64,000 nucleotides of DNA from Hyphomicrobiales bacterium (GTDB lineage: Bacteria > Pseudomonadota > Alphaproteobacteria > Rhizobiales > Beijerinckiaceae): the NCBI GenBank assembly GCA_019247605.1, contig JAFBAS010000188.1, positions 25,847-89,846 on the forward strand, given 5' to 3'. Each line of letters begins with the position of its first letter. The first letter of the stretch is position 1. The notes beneath the pieces are model-generated. The model was not told the origin of the DNA, did not search any database, and worked only from the letters and a program-made list of their open reading frames with translations. A program made the translations under genes and the position numbers. This document shows, in pieces, positions 46,628 to 56,379 of the stretch.

Positions 46628-47545
46628 CTATCCGCCGGAGTGGCGGCGCCGGCGTGCAGAAACGTCGGTGCCAGGCTCGGAATCGCCAAATCGCCCCTGC
46701 GCCACATCATAGAGCCGCAGACGCGCGCTCACCGCGGCCCGTGCTTGTGCCTCCTCGTCGATCGCGATGAGCCACCAGCCTGGCCGGTGCGTGCGGCTCG
46801 GACGGGCCGAGGCGGAAGGCGCCCCGATGACCGGTATCGGGTGGTCGGGTCCGGGCACCGAAGCCAGCGAGGCGCGATGGTTGTGGCCGTGCAGCACGGC
46901 CTCGCAGCCGCGCCGCGCCAGCGTCTCGCGCAAATCCGCGCCATCGATGAGCTGCCGCAAGCGCCGCGCGCCTCCCTTGTGTGGCGGATGATGGATGAGC
47001 ACGATGCGGATCGCGTCTTCCCGCTCGAGCTGTGCCAGGAGCGCATCGAGCCGTTCGATCTGAGGCGAGCCGAGCCGGCCCGCGGCGACGAAGACAGGCG
47101 TCGGCACGCCTGTGGAAAGTCCGATGAGCGCGACCCGACCGCGACGCTTGAGGAAGGGGAACCTCGGCTCGCTCTTGCCGTCGCTTTGCATCCAGGGGCC
47201 GATCGCGGGGGTGAGCGCGGCGGTCGAACCGCTCACATAGATGTCGTGATTGCCCGGGATGGCGCTCACTTTTTCGGGAGTGCCCAGATTTTCGAGGAAA
47301 CGGCGCGTCGTCGCAAATTCGGACGCGAGCCCGATATTGGCGAAATCACCCGTGACCGCGATGTGGTCGGGCTCGCTCGCCTTCACATCCGCAATCACGG
47401 CGGAGAGCATCTCCATGTCCTGTGCGTCGGCGCGCCCGAGCCGCCAGTTGGCGTATCCGGTAAGCCGCTTGTTCATGAGCTCGCGCAAATGCACCGGCGG
47501 CAAGGGGCCAAGATGCGGATCTGAGAGGTGGGCGAGGCGGAACAT
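46628..47545 (-). CDS. Calcineurin-like metallophosphoesterase
   Basis: A 305-residue cytoplasmic phosphoesterase. The metal ligands are visible in LAHLSDPHLG, VTGDFAN, GNHDIY, LIHHPPHKGG and LHGHNHRAS, the full five-motif set. The start at ATG 47545 puts the first motif at residue 3, as usual. Candidate substrates in this superfamily include cyclic nucleotides and UDP-diacylglucosamine; none can be chosen here. The Arg/Ser-rich last 20 residues are disordered. Confidence 0.88.
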   Translation of the reverse strand: MFRLAHLSDPHLGPLPPVHLRELMNKRLTGYANWRLGRADAQDMEMLSAVIADVKASEPDHIAVTGDFANIGLASEFATTRRFLENLGTPEKVSAIPGNHDIYVSGSTAALTPAIGPWMQSDGKSEPRFPFLKRRGRVALIGLSTGVPTPVFVAAGRLGSPQIERLDALLAQLEREDAIRIVLIHHPPHKGGARRLRQLIDGADLRETLARRGCEAVLHGHNHRASLASVPGPDHPIPVIGAPSASARPSRTHRPGWWLIAIDEEAQARAAVSARLRLYDVAQGRFGDSEPGTDVSARRRRHSGG

Positions 47546-47795
47546 GGGGCGGTCGCGGTCCCGTGCGAGCTTTGAGGGATCATAGCGAGCGCGAGGCCGA
47601 GCGCCCAGGCTGGAGGCGCCCGAGCGGCAAGGATGAGCGGCGTGACAGGCCCCGAGCCTCGCCTGGATGCGACACGTGGGTGGCACTCATCCGCGGACCG
47701 TGGGCGCGAGGCCTGGAATTATCCGCGCTGATCGGGTAGGGGCTCGCGACCTTGCGGCAGGGCCGCTAGGTTGCATCATCAGCTCGAGTGCCGAG

Positions 47796-48413
47796 ATGTC
47801 CAAGATCGATACGGTCATTTTCGATGTCGGCAACGTCTTGCTCGACTGGAATCCCCGCCATCTCTATCGCAAGCTCTTTGCCGACGAAGAGCGCATGGAG
47901 TGGTTTCTCGCGAATATCTGCACGCCGGCCTGGAACCTCGAGCAGGATCGTGGCCGCTCTTTTCCCGAGGCCGTGCGGCAACTCATCCTTCTCCATCCGG
48001 AATGGGAGCGCGAGATCCGGGCCTTCGACGAGCGCTGGCACGAGATGATCCCGGGCGAGATCGCGGGCAGCATCGAGCTCCTTTCGACCCTGAAACAACG
48101 AGGCATTCGGCTTTTCGCGCTCACGAATTTCTCTCGCGAGAAATACGAGGAGACCTTCGCGCGCTTCCCCTTCCTGCGCGAGTTCGAAGGCGTGATCGTT
48201 TCGGGGCAGGAGCGGCTGCTGAAACCCGACGCGGCGATCTTTCGCCTGTTGCTCGAACGTTATGCCTGTGAAGCGTCGCGCTGTCTTTTCATCGACGATT
48301 CGGCGCGCAACGTGGAAGGCGCAAGGCGCATCGGGATGCAGGCCCTTCTTTTCACTGGCGCCGCGGACCTCGAGCGCGACCTCGAGCGGCTCGGACTGTT
48401 GCCGGCCCCGTGA
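47796..48413 (+). CDS. HAD-superfamily hydrolase
   Basis: A 205-residue HAD phosphatase of the YihX/epoxide-hydrolase-like branch. Motif I is VIFDVGNVLLDW (nucleophile Asp; Gly where many HADs have the second Asp, common in this branch), motif II is LFALTNFS, motif III uses the Lys in ERLLKPDAAIF, and motif IV is FIDDSARNVEGAR. The ATG at 47796 is supported by motif position. It lies upstream of hisB with a 150-base gap and may be an independent transcript. Confidence 0.9.
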   Translation: MSKIDTVIFDVGNVLLDWNPRHLYRKLFADEERMEWFLANICTPAWNLEQDRGRSFPEAVRQLILLHPEWEREIRAFDERWHEMIPGEIAGSIELLSTLKQRGIRLFALTNFSREKYEETFARFPFLREFEGVIVSGQERLLKPDAAIFRLLLERYACEASRCLFIDDSARNVEGARRIGMQALLFTGAADLERDLERLGLLPAP

Positions 48414-48563
48414 ACGGAAGCGATCGGCTCCCCCGATGCGAAATTCTGTATCTTTGCGCCAAGAGGGTGCAATAAGGCAGATGGGAGAGCCAAGGCGGAG
48501 CGGATGTCTCGACACCCTCGATGCCGAAAGCTTTAGGAACCGCGTCACCCTACGGAACATGTC

Positions 48564-49151
48564 ATGCGTCATGCCAAGGTGAGCCGCGCAACCGCGGAGA
48601 CGAACATCGAGGTGGAGATCGGCCTTGACGGGTCGGGCCGTGCCGAGGTCGCGACCGGTGTCGGCTTTCTCGACCACATGTTGGAGCTTTTCACCCGTCA
48701 CGGCCTTTTCGATCTCGTGGTGAAAGCTGAGGGCGACACGCATGTGGATGATCATCACACGGTCGAGGATGTCGGCATCGCGCTCGGCGAGGCGTTCGCA
48801 AAAGCGCTCGGCGACAAGAAAGGGATTTCCCGATACGGCGATGTGCGCCTCCCCATGGACGAGGCCTTGGCGCTCGTCTCGGTGGATGTCTCGGGCCGCC
48901 CCTTTCTGGTCTTCGAGGCCCCCTTCGCCGCGTCGCGAATCGGAAGCTTCGACACGCAGCTCGTACGCGAATGGTTCCAAGCCTTCGCGGTCAACGCGCG
49001 CGTGACGCTGCACGCGGAAATCGCGCGCGGTGTCAACGATCATCATCTGGCCGAAGCGCTTTTCAAGGGGCTCGCGCGGGCTCTACGCCAAGCCGTCGCC
49101 CGCGATCCGCGCGAGGCGGATCGGGTGCCCTCGACAAAGGGCACCCTCTAG
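48564..49151 (+). CDS. hisB: Imidazoleglycerol-phosphate dehydratase
   Basis: A 195-residue manganese enzyme of histidine synthesis. Metal-binding motifs are [27 protein letters not shown] and [16 protein letters not shown], and the ending [19 protein letters not shown] is the family's usual C-terminus. It is the dehydratase alone, without the phosphatase domain found in enterobacteria. It heads the hisB-DUF2628-hisH-hisA-hisF-hisE cluster. Confidence 0.97.
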   Translation: MRHAKVSRATAETNIEVEIGLDGSGRAEVATGVGFLDHMLELFTRHGLFDLVVKAEGDTHVDDHHTVEDVGIALGEAFAKALGDKKGISRYGDVRLPMDEALALVSVDVSGRPFLVFEAPFAASRIGSFDTQLVREWFQAFAVNARVTLHAEIARGVNDHHLAEALFKGLARALRQAVARDPREADRVPSTKGTL

Positions 49152-49277
49152 TTCCGGTTGCGCGTCTGCTTGCGGGAACGAGCGGAAATGAAAATTCCCT
49201 CATGCTCGTGAAAGCGCGGATCCGGCCGCGACGGTTCGGAAGGGCTTGGCGGAATAGGGGCCGAAAGGGATTCGAGG

Positions 49278-49778
49278 ATGCGGTTCTACACTGTTTATTT
49301 GCCCCAAGGTGTCGGTGCCAATTCGGGTGCGCTCTCCTTGGAGGGTGCAGTCTTCGTCCGCGAGGGCTTTCATTTCTGGGCGTTCCTTCTCGGCCCGGTT
49401 TGGTGCTTGTGGCGCGGGCTCTGGCTGCCGGCGGTTGCGATCCTGGCGCTCGGCGCCATCCTGATCGGGATGGGACGCGCTTTTCAGCTCTCTTCGGAGA
49501 CGCAAGTCTTGTCCGAGATTGTGCTTGCGCTCCTGATCGGCCTCGAGGCGGCCAATCTGCGACGCTTCGGCTTGCGCCGTCGTGGCTATGTCGAGCGCGG
49601 CACGATCGCGGCCATGAACATCGCCGACGCCGAAACCATTTTCTTCGCTCAAGCGGCTTCGTCTCCGCCGCAGCCGAAACCCGCTTCGATGCCCTCGTAT
49701 CCAGAGCCGGGTATTCCCAAGCGCAACCCGACGGGGGAGGACGTGGTCGGGCTCTTTCCGGAGTATCGCGGGCCATGA
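49278..49778 (+). CDS. DUF2628 membrane protein
   Basis: A 166-residue protein with the DUF2628 core: [25 protein letters not shown] near residues 28-52 and two further hydrophobic stretches ([16 protein letters not shown] and [15 protein letters not shown]). The tail is proline-rich and cytosolic. It is a regular guest between hisB and hisH in Hyphomicrobiales; its role is not known. Its stop overlaps the hisH start (ATGA). Confidence 0.85.
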   Translation: MRFYTVYLPQGVGANSGALSLEGAVFVREGFHFWAFLLGPVWCLWRGLWLPAVAILALGAILIGMGRAFQLSSETQVLSEIVLALLIGLEAANLRRFGLRRRGYVERGTIAAMNIADAETIFFAQAASSPPQPKPASMPSYPEPGIPKRNPTGEDVVGLFPEYRGP

Positions 49779-50425
49779 AGGTCGCCATCGTCGATTACGG
49801 ATCCGGCAATCTGCATTCGGCGCGCAAGGCTTTCGAGCGGGCCGCGCGCGAGGGGGGCGCCTTCGCCGAAATCGAGGTGACGGCCGATCCCGACGCGGTG
49901 CGTCGCGCCGACCGCGTCGTGCTTCCCGGCGTCGGCGCTTTCGGCGATTGCGTAAGAGGGCTTCGTGCCATTGCGGGAATGACCGAGGCACTCGACGAGA
50001 CGGTCAGAAAGCGCGGCGCGCCCTTTCTCGGCATTTGCGTGGGGATGCAGCTCCTGGCCGAGCGCGGGCGTGAGTACGGCGTCGTCCAGGGCCTCGGCTG
50101 GATCGCCGGCGAGGTCGTCGCGGTCGAGCCCGGCGACGCTTGCGTGCGGATTCCACATATGGGTTGGAACACGATTCGACCCCGAACCGATCACCCTTTG
50201 CTCGCCGGTATTCCCACGGGCGAGACGGGGCGGCATGCGTATTTCGTGCATTCGTTTCATCTGCGCGTTGCCGATCCGGCGGACCTCGTCGCCGAGACCG
50301 ACCATGGCGGTCTCATCACCGCCATGGTGGCTCGCGACAACATCGCGGGGACGCAGTTTCACCCCGAGAAGAGCCAAAGGCTCGGCCTCGAGCTGATCGC
50401 GAACTTCCTCGATTGGCGGCCATGA
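49775..50425 (+). CDS. hisH: Imidazole glycerol phosphate synthase, glutaminase subunit
   Basis: A 216-residue class I glutamine amidotransferase that feeds ammonia to HisF. The nucleophile Cys is in [11 protein letters not shown] and the catalytic His-x-Glu in [10 protein letters not shown]; the start is [17 protein letters not shown]. The ATG at 49775 overlaps the DUF2628 stop, and its own stop overlaps hisA. Confidence 0.97.
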   Translation: MKVAIVDYGSGNLHSARKAFERAAREGGAFAEIEVTADPDAVRRADRVVLPGVGAFGDCVRGLRAIAGMTEALDETVRKRGAPFLGICVGMQLLAERGREYGVVQGLGWIAGEVVAVEPGDACVRIPHMGWNTIRPRTDHPLLAGIPTGETGRHAYFVHSFHLRVADPADLVAETDHGGLITAMVARDNIAGTQFHPEKSQRLGLELIANFLDWRP

Positions 50426-51168
50426 TCCTTTTCCCCGCGATCGACCTGAAGGAAGGTCGCTGCGTGCGCTTGCGGCAAGGCGACATGGCGCAAGCGACGG
50501 TCTTCAACGACGATCCGGCCGCGCAGGCGCGCGCCTTCGCGCAAGAGGGGTTCGATTGGCTCCATGTCGTCGATCTCGACGGGGCTTTTGCGGGCCGCCC
50601 GGCCAATGCCGATGCGATCAGGCGAATTTTGGGCGCCTCGAAGCTTGCGCTCCAGCTCGGCGGGGGCATTCGCGACCTTGCGACCGTGGAAGCCTGGCTC
50701 GAACGCGGTGTGCGCCGAGTGGTGCTCGGCACGGCGGCGGTGCGCGATCCGGCTTTCGTCAAGGCGGCGGCGAGGAAATTCCCAGGTCAAGTGGCGGTCG
50801 GCATCGACGCCCGCGACGGGCGCGTGGCGGTCGAGGGCTGGGCCGCGACATCCGATCTCGAGGTCGAGGCGCTTGCGCGGCGTTTCGAGGATAGCGGGGT
50901 GTGTGCGCTCATCCACACGGATATCGCACGCGACGGCATGCTGGCGGGCCTCGACCTCGAGGCTACTCTCGCGCTCGCCGAAACGGTCGATATTCCGGTG
51001 ATTGCGTCGGGAGGCCTCGCCTCGATGGAGGATATCGGCCGCCTCGCCGAACCTCGTTGCGCGCGCCTTGCCGGCGCCATCGTGGGGCGCGCACTCTATG
51101 ATGGGCGCATCGATGCACGAGCCGCGCTTGCGCTGTTGCGCACGAAGGTAACGCCGCCGGCCGGCTGA
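50422..51168 (+). CDS. hisA: ProFAR isomerase
   Basis: A 248-residue beta/alpha-barrel that isomerises the ribosyl part of ProFAR. The two half-barrel aspartates are in [14 protein letters not shown] and [23 protein letters not shown] and [13 protein letters not shown] are phosphate loops. Its ATG overlaps the hisH stop (ATGA). Confidence 0.97.
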   Translation: MILFPAIDLKEGRCVRLRQGDMAQATVFNDDPAAQARAFAQEGFDWLHVVDLDGAFAGRPANADAIRRILGASKLALQLGGGIRDLATVEAWLERGVRRVVLGTAAVRDPAFVKAAARKFPGQVAVGIDARDGRVAVEGWAATSDLEVEALARRFEDSGVCALIHTDIARDGMLAGLDLEATLALAETVDIPVIASGGLASMEDIGRLAEPRCARLAGAIVGRALYDGRIDARAALALLRTKVTPPAG

Positions 51169-51261
51169 TCGGGCCGCGCTCGCTTTATTTCCCTTCGCGC
51201 AAAAGAATGCGCCAATTGCGATTCTCCTGGACTGGCGCAGCTTTGCGTGCGAACGGGCCTG

Positions 51262-52035
51262 ATGCTCAAAACGCGCATCATTCCCTGCCTCGACGTGAAG
51301 GACGGGCGTGTCGTGAAAGGCGTTCGCTTCGTCGACCTTGCCGACGCCGGCGATCCGGTCGAGGCCGCAAAGGCGTATGATCAAGCCGGCGCGGATGAAA
51401 TGTGCTTCCTCGACATCACGGCGAGCCACGAAAATCGCGGCATTCTGCTCGATGTCGTGGCGCGCACCGCCGAGGTCTGCTTCATGCCGCTCACGGTTGG
51501 TGGCGGGGTGCGTACCCTCGACGATATCCGCGCGCTTCTTCTTGCTGGAGCCGACAAGGTCTCGATCAACACGGCGGTCGTGAAGGATCGTGGCTTCGTG
51601 AAAGCGGCGGCGCGGAAGTTCGGCGATCAGTGCATCACGGTCGCAATCGACGCCAAGCGCGTCGGTGATGCCGGCTCCACGCGCTGGGAAATCTTCACCC
51701 ATGGGGGTCGGCAACCGACAGGCATCGACGCGGTTGCCTTCGCCGAGGAGGTGGCGGCGAACGGCGCCGGCGAGATCCTCCTCACCTCGATGGATCGGGA
51801 TGGTTCCAAGGAAGGCTACGACATCGCGCTCACGCGCGCCGTCGCCGACCGTGTTTCGGTCCCGGTCATCGCCTCCGGCGGGGTCGGCTCGCTCGAGCAT
51901 CTCGTGGAAGGTGTGCGCGATGGGCATGCGAGTGCGGTGCTCGCCGCCTCGATCTTCCATTTCGGCGAATTCACCATAGGAGAGGCAAAGCAGCATCTTC
52001 GCGACGCGGGGATCGCGGTGAGGATGGACCGATGA
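51262..52035 (+). CDS. hisF: Imidazole glycerol phosphate synthase, cyclase subunit
   Basis: A 257-residue barrel partner of HisH that makes IGP and AICAR. Key sites: [47 protein letters not shown] and [16 protein letters not shown] 51262 gives the usual N-terminus [11 protein letters not shown]; a GTG at 51247 would add five residues. It follows hisA after 93 bases, and its stop overlaps hisE. The AICAR made here is the substrate of PurH, encoded at 61.7 kb. Confidence 0.97.
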   Translation: MLKTRIIPCLDVKDGRVVKGVRFVDLADAGDPVEAAKAYDQAGADEMCFLDITASHENRGILLDVVARTAEVCFMPLTVGGGVRTLDDIRALLLAGADKVSINTAVVKDRGFVKAAARKFGDQCITVAIDAKRVGDAGSTRWEIFTHGGRQPTGIDAVAFAEEVAANGAGEILLTSMDRDGSKEGYDIALTRAVADRVSVPVIASGGVGSLEHLVEGVRDGHASAVLAASIFHFGEFTIGEAKQHLRDAGIAVRMDR

Positions 52036-52358
52036 CGCAACCCTTCACGCTTGCCGATCTCGAACGCGTCATCGCCGAGCGCTCCTCCGCGAGCCCGGAC
52101 GATTCCTGGACCGCCAAGCTCATCGCCAAGGGTCCGGCCCGGGTGGCCAAGAAGCTCGGCGAAGAGGCCGTCGAGACGGTGATCGCCGCGCTCGAAAACG
52201 ATCGGCAAGCCTTGATCGGGGAGAGCGCCGATCTTCTTTATCACCTCCTCGTCCTGCTTCGCGCGCGCGGCGTTTTGGTGCAAGATGTCCTCGACGAGCT
52301 CGAGCGCCGGCGCGCCCAGTCGGGTGTTTCCGAGAAGGCGGCGCGCGGCGACGCGTGA
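52032..52358 (+). CDS. hisE: Phosphoribosyl-ATP pyrophosphatase
   Basis: A 108-residue MazG-fold enzyme for the second step of histidine synthesis. Acidic metal-binding residues are in [15 protein letters not shown] and [14 protein letters not shown]. The ATG overlaps the hisF stop. HisI is separate and not in the window. Confidence 0.96.
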   Translation: MTQPFTLADLERVIAERSSASPDDSWTAKLIAKGPARVAKKLGEEAVETVIAALENDRQALIGESADLLYHLLVLLRARGVLVQDVLDELERRRAQSGVSEKAARGDA

Positions 52359-52399
52359 CGATGCCGCGCGCCAGGGCGCCGGAAGACGGGATGTTCTGA

Positions 52400-53365
52400 A
52401 TGGACGAGCGAGTAGGCGAGTTTTCGGTGGAAGGCGTCTCGCCCTATCGCATCTTCACGCGCGACGAATGGGCGAAGCTTCGCGCCGACACGCCGTTGAC
52501 GCTCAGCCTCGAGGATCTCGTCAGGCTCCAATCCCTGAACGACCCTATTTCGCTCGAGGAGGTGGCCGCGATCTACCTGCCGCTCTCGCGCCTGCTCTCG
52601 CTCTACGTCGCCGCCACGCAGGGCTTGTTCAAGGCCACACAGCGTTTCCTCATGGCCGAGGACGGGAAGGTGCCGTACGTCATCGGTCTTGCGGGTTCCG
52701 TATCGGTCGGCAAGTCGACGATGGCACGCATCCTCACCGCGCTTTTGTCTCGCTGGCCGAACACGCCGAAGGTGCAGCTCGTCACCACGGATGGCTTCCT
52801 TTTGCCCAACGCCGAGCTCAACGCGCGCGGTATCATGAACAAGAAGGGCTTTCCGGAAAGCTACGACACGCCGGCGCTCTTGCGGTTCCTCGGGGACGTC
52901 AAGGCGGGCAAGCGCAAGGTGCGCGCGCCCGTCTATTCGCACCTCGTCTATGACGTCGTGCCCGGAGAGGAGACCATTGTCGACCGGCCCGACATCCTCA
53001 TCCTCGAAGGCCTGAATGTGCTCGAGCCCGTCAAGCTGCCGAAGGAGGGCTCGGCCATCCCGTTCGTCTCGGATTTCTTCGATTTCTCGATCTATCTCGA
53101 CGCGGACGAGGACGATCTTTACGTCTGGTACGTCGAGCGCTTCATGCGGCTGCGCGAAACGGCCTTCCGCGACCCTCGCTCCTTCTTCCGCCGCTTCGCC
53201 GAGCTTTCGGAGGAGCAGGCTCGCCAAACGGCGGAAGATATCTGGCGCAGCATCAATCTCGTGAATCTTCGCGAGAACATCCTACCCACACGCCAGCGGG
53301 CCGACCTCATCTTGCGCAAGGGCGCAGCGCATCAGATCGTCGAGGTAGCGTTGCGTCGGCTGTAG
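52400..53365 (+). CDS. coaA: Pantothenate kinase (type I)
   Basis: A 321-residue kinase that starts coenzyme A synthesis. The P-loop is [15 protein letters not shown]; other conserved parts are [36 protein letters not shown] and [13 protein letters not shown]. Full length. The hisE-coaA order is common in rhizobia. After its stop the base composition falls sharply. Confidence 0.97.
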   Translation: MDERVGEFSVEGVSPYRIFTRDEWAKLRADTPLTLSLEDLVRLQSLNDPISLEEVAAIYLPLSRLLSLYVAATQGLFKATQRFLMAEDGKVPYVIGLAGSVSVGKSTMARILTALLSRWPNTPKVQLVTTDGFLLPNAELNARGIMNKKGFPESYDTPALLRFLGDVKAGKRKVRAPVYSHLVYDVVPGEETIVDRPDILILEGLNVLEPVKLPKEGSAIPFVSDFFDFSIYLDADEDDLYVWYVERFMRLRETAFRDPRSFFRRFAELSEEQARQTAEDIWRSINLVNLRENILPTRQRADLILRKGAAHQIVEVALRRL

Positions 53366-53418
53366 GCGCGGCGAAACGCGGGCCTACAACTAAATGAGCT
53401 GCATGGGAAATCGTTGCG

Positions 53419-54030
53419 ATGTCATTCGGGGTGCCTTTCAATACATCACCCTTAAACGCTAAGCGGACCCTTTCTTACTCAGCGAGAGGTCGGGAGATAC
53501 CGGGCTATTATTACAATCTGGGCCGTTTTGTGGACATGTTTGCCCGTGTCGAAACAGCCGTGACCCTCACTATGTGGGATTATACGACGCTCGATCCAGG
53601 AATTGCGAAAATTTTAGTTGGACGAACTGGGATAGAAGCTGCATCGGGTAACATTAGACAATTAGCCGCAGTTCGTGGCCTTCCAAAATACCTGCAAGAT
53701 GATCTTACCTTGGTATTACAGCAGCTTGGCGTCATCATAGGTGTCCGTAACGCACTTTTACACTACGGCGTAACGAGCGTTGTGCAGGGAAAAGCAATTG
53801 TTTCAAATGCACTCAAGGCTAAGGGAGAACCAAAATTATTTCCAATATCACCAGAGTTGCTAGATCAAATGTATTGGGATCTGCGAAAAATCTTGGTTCA
53901 TCTTTATTTTCGTCATCTGAAATACGCTCCGAGCGACAAAGGATTGGTATCGCGAATTATGGGGGCCGAATGGCAATATAAACATTCACTTATGCCAAAA
54001 TCACGATCGAAGGAGCGAGCCGACTCTTAA
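53419..54030 (+). CDS. AT-rich HEPN-like protein of unknown role
   Basis: A 203-residue protein, clearly lower in GC and using rarer codons than its neighbours, so probably acquired by transfer. I do not recognise a named family. It is mainly helical and has VRNALLHYG at residues 109-117: R110 and H115 fit the R-x4-H motif of HEPN ribonucleases found in toxins and abortive-infection systems. The early YYYNLGRFVDMFARVETAVTL could be the first HEPN helix. No partner gene of the same composition follows, but decayed antitoxin genes lie within 1 kb. The function is inference. Confidence 0.65.
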   Translation: MSFGVPFNTSPLNAKRTLSYSARGREIPGYYYNLGRFVDMFARVETAVTLTMWDYTTLDPGIAKILVGRTGIEAASGNIRQLAAVRGLPKYLQDDLTLVLQQLGVIIGVRNALLHYGVTSVVQGKAIVSNALKAKGEPKLFPISPELLDQMYWDLRKILVHLYFRHLKYAPSDKGLVSRIMGAEWQYKHSLMPKSRSKERADS

Positions 54031-54235
54031 CATGGAGTCGATTGCCCGGCTGAATGCAAGCGGGCCGCACAAAAGGTTGCCAACGCGTGAGCTCCCTTGT
54101 GGTCCGTCCGCACTTTGGACTCTATTCCAAGTTGGACCAAGGATGTGCCGGGAAAGTCACAAAGCTGGCAAGCTGGCGGCCCGTAATTATTGACCGATTG
54201 CGTAAGGTGCTATTCGGTCCGCTTCTAGACGGGGG

Positions 54236-54458
54236 ATGGTGAACGCCACATACGGAGAGGCGCGGAAGAAGCTCGCAATCAGCTCCCATATCTTCTCGAG
54301 GCGGCCGAGAGGGGCCGTTCGACGATCACCACCAGGCATGGATGCCCGGTGGCGACCTTGGTGCCGATCGAGGCATACGGTGTGGGGCCAGTCGCCAGCA
54401 GCCCTTGAGAGCCGTCTCAGCGCTACGGTTCGATGTTCAAGCCGCCTTCGGAAAGTAG
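54236..54458 (+). pseudogene. Phd/YefM-type antitoxin remnant
   Basis: Three frames together spell an antitoxin: VNATYGEARKKLA from ATG 54236, then, after a frame change near 54285-54295, LLEAAERGRSTITTRHGCPV and ATLVPIEAYG, then a TGA (54406), and in the third frame QQPLRAVSALRFDVQAAFGK ending at TAG 54456. The middle part is the characteristic Phd dimer/DNA-binding segment. At least two indels make it non-functional. No VapC or Doc toxin gene is next to it. Confidence 0.7.
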
Positions 54459-54673
54459 TGCAGGACGAGCAGCTCTGCCCGAGGGCACGGCGCGACCGCA
54501 TAGGCGCGTCCTTGGTCGTCACTGAACTCCATCAGAAATGTCTCGTCGTCAAGTTGTTCGACGATAGTCCCGACTTGGCCGCGCGCGAGGCTATGCGGGG
54601 GAAGGTCTGCAAGCAAAGCGGCCACGTCCAAAATGGCCGGCCCTTCGTGCTTTGCGCCTTTTTTTGCCTTCAT
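54437..54673 (-). CDS. DUF4926 domain protein
   Basis: A 78-residue protein whose body (ILDVAALLADLPPHSLARGQ, VGTIVEQLDDETFLMEFSDD, QGRAYAVAPCPRAELLVLHY) matches DUF4926. The ATG at 54673 overlaps the stop of the upstream DUF6883 frame (TGATG), so the two form one unit. These two domains commonly occur side by side and are suspected of forming a toxin/immunity-like pair, but no activity is established to my knowledge. The frame is intact although its partner is broken. Confidence 0.7.
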   Translation of the reverse strand: MKAKKGAKHEGPAILDVAALLADLPPHSLARGQVGTIVEQLDDETFLMEFSDDQGRAYAVAPCPRAELLVLHYFPKAA

Positions 54674-54999
54674 CAAAGCACCCAACACGTGACAAACCTC
54701 GGCACAGCTTCGCCGGTTCGCACGATCCAGAGCGTTCTTACCACGGCGCTCTTTCCTTGTCGCGTGACGGTGGTGTCGACGCGTCAATACGTCCCCCAAG
54801 AGTCCGTTGCGATCCGAGAAGCCTCGCGAGAGCGTGCTGCTTCGAGCAGAACGCCCCGAAGCCACACGGCGTCGCCACGCTGAAGGCCGAGGGCCTCGCG
54901 GAAAACTCGAGCCTTGTGCCGGCCGCGAGGATGGGAGGAACTCAGACAATAGTGCTCGATTTTGCGGATATCGAGAATTGCCCCATCACCACGCGGCAT
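54673..54999 (-). pseudogene. DUF6883 gene interrupted by an in-frame stop
   Basis: From ATG 54999 the frame reads MPRGDGAILDIRKIEHYCL, HPRGRHKARVFREALGL, up to ATDSWGTY, then TGA at 54784-54786, and continues in the same frame with RVDTTVTRQGKSAVVRTLWI and VRTGEAVPRFVTCWVL before TGA 54673-54675. With the stop read through, it is a full-length DUF6883 protein of about 107 residues. A single base change (for example TGG or CGA to TGA) explains it. The upstream fragment alone would lack the C-terminal strand region. Confidence 0.7.
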
Positions 55000-55143
55000 A
55001 TGCCCCATCGTCACGGCTCGCGGACCTCATGCTTGACGGTATGTAACGAAGGCACACGAAATCCTGGAGAACGACCATCGCCATCTTGTTAGCCGCCGGC
55101 GTGATGCTACGAATCGCGCATTGTTGCGTCCCGTATGATGGTC

Positions 55144-56154
55144 TCACCTTGGTGTGATGATCAGCCCCTCCTGCTCGGCCATTTCCTTCAAGCTTTGCTG
55201 CGGGCGCGCCCCGATGTGCTGGATGACCTCGGCGGCTGCAAGGGCGCCGAGCCGCAGGCACTCCTTCTCCGGCAAATTTTTCGCTAATCCAAAGAGAAAG
55301 CCGCCGGCGAAAAGATCGCCGGCTCCGGTGGTGTCCACAAGCCGCTCGATCCGGAAGGCGGGGACCTGAACCGTCTCTTCCCGCGTGACGGTCATCGCGC
55401 CTTCGGGTCCGCGCGTCACCACGCCAAGCGCCCCCGTGTCGCGCAAGCCCGCCACGGCGGTTTCGAAATCCTCGGTCGTGAAAAGGCTCTTCAATTCATG
55501 TTCGTTGGCAAAGAGGATGTCGACGAGACGCGAGCGCAGGAGCTCCATGAACTCGTCTCGATAACGATCGACGCAAAACGCATCCGAGAGCGTAAGGGCA
55601 ACCTTGCGCCCCGCCCCATGTGCGATGCGGGCAGCCTTGCGGAAAGCCTCTTTGGCGAGCGGCGGATCCCAAAGGTAGCCCTCGAGATAGATGAAAGCGC
55701 TCATCTCGACCGTCTCCTCGGGCACATCCTCGGGTCCGAGGCCCTGGCAGGCCCCGAGATAGGTGTTCATGGTTCGCTCGCCATCGGGCGTCACCATGAT
55801 GAAGGAGCGCGCGGTCGCCGATCCTGAAGTCGCCGGCACGGTCTCGAAGTCCACTCCAAAGGCGCGGATATTCTGCGCAAAGAGTTCGCCCAGCGTGTCC
55901 TTGCGGACCTTTCCGATGAAGGCCGCCCGCCCCCCGAGCGAGGCGACCCCCGAGGCCGTGTTGGCAGCGCACCCGCCCGAGATGATCTCGGCCGGCCCCA
56001 TCGCGTGAAAAAGCGTCTCGGCGCGCTCCTCCTCGATGAGGGTCATCGCGCCTTTGTTGAGTTTATGCAGCTTCAGAAAATCATCATCGGTGCGGGCGAT
56101 CACATCGACGATCGCGTTGCCGAGGCCAAGGACGTCATAGCGCGTATCGGTCAT
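55144..56154 (-). CDS. PfkB-family sugar kinase, probable adenosine kinase
   Basis: A 336-residue ribokinase-fold enzyme. N-terminal YDVLGLGNAIVDVIARTDD, ISGGCAANTASGVASLGGRA and the C-terminal anion-hole motif DTTGAGDLFAGGFLFGL with catalytic Asp are present. Close alphaproteobacterial homologues are annotated as adenosine kinases; nucleoside or sugar specificity is not proven by these motifs. ATG 56154 follows GGAA. It lies downstream of the Smr gene on the same strand. Confidence 0.88.
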   Translation of the reverse strand: MTDTRYDVLGLGNAIVDVIARTDDDFLKLHKLNKGAMTLIEEERAETLFHAMGPAEIISGGCAANTASGVASLGGRAAFIGKVRKDTLGELFAQNIRAFGVDFETVPATSGSATARSFIMVTPDGERTMNTYLGACQGLGPEDVPEETVEMSAFIYLEGYLWDPPLAKEAFRKAARIAHGAGRKVALTLSDAFCVDRYRDEFMELLRSRLVDILFANEHELKSLFTTEDFETAVAGLRDTGALGVVTRGPEGAMTVTREETVQVPAFRIERLVDTTGAGDLFAGGFLFGLAKNLPEKECLRLGALAAAEVIQHIGARPQQSLKEMAEQEGLIITPR

Positions 56155-56379
56155 GATCGGGTTCCGGCTCGAAGGGCTCGCAGCAAAGAGATCCGCGAAG
56201 CGGTGCCCTCTCGCATCCGTGTCCGGAAGGGTCAAGTCGCAAGCGCGTGGGGAACTTTTGCTGCGTGATGCTCGCACTTCTTGCGGCACACCACGCTATT
56301 TCGTCACGGACGCAAAGGCGTGGATGCGCGGGCCAAGCCCGCGCTCGCACCGGCGCGGGCACTCACGCGGCCCTTTTCG

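Noticed and set aside
47766..49046. 426-codon minus-strand frame
   Set aside because: Antisense to the HAD hydrolase and hisB genes.
50359..51996. 545-codon minus-strand frame
   Set aside because: Antisense to hisA and hisF; no ribosome site or recognisable domain.
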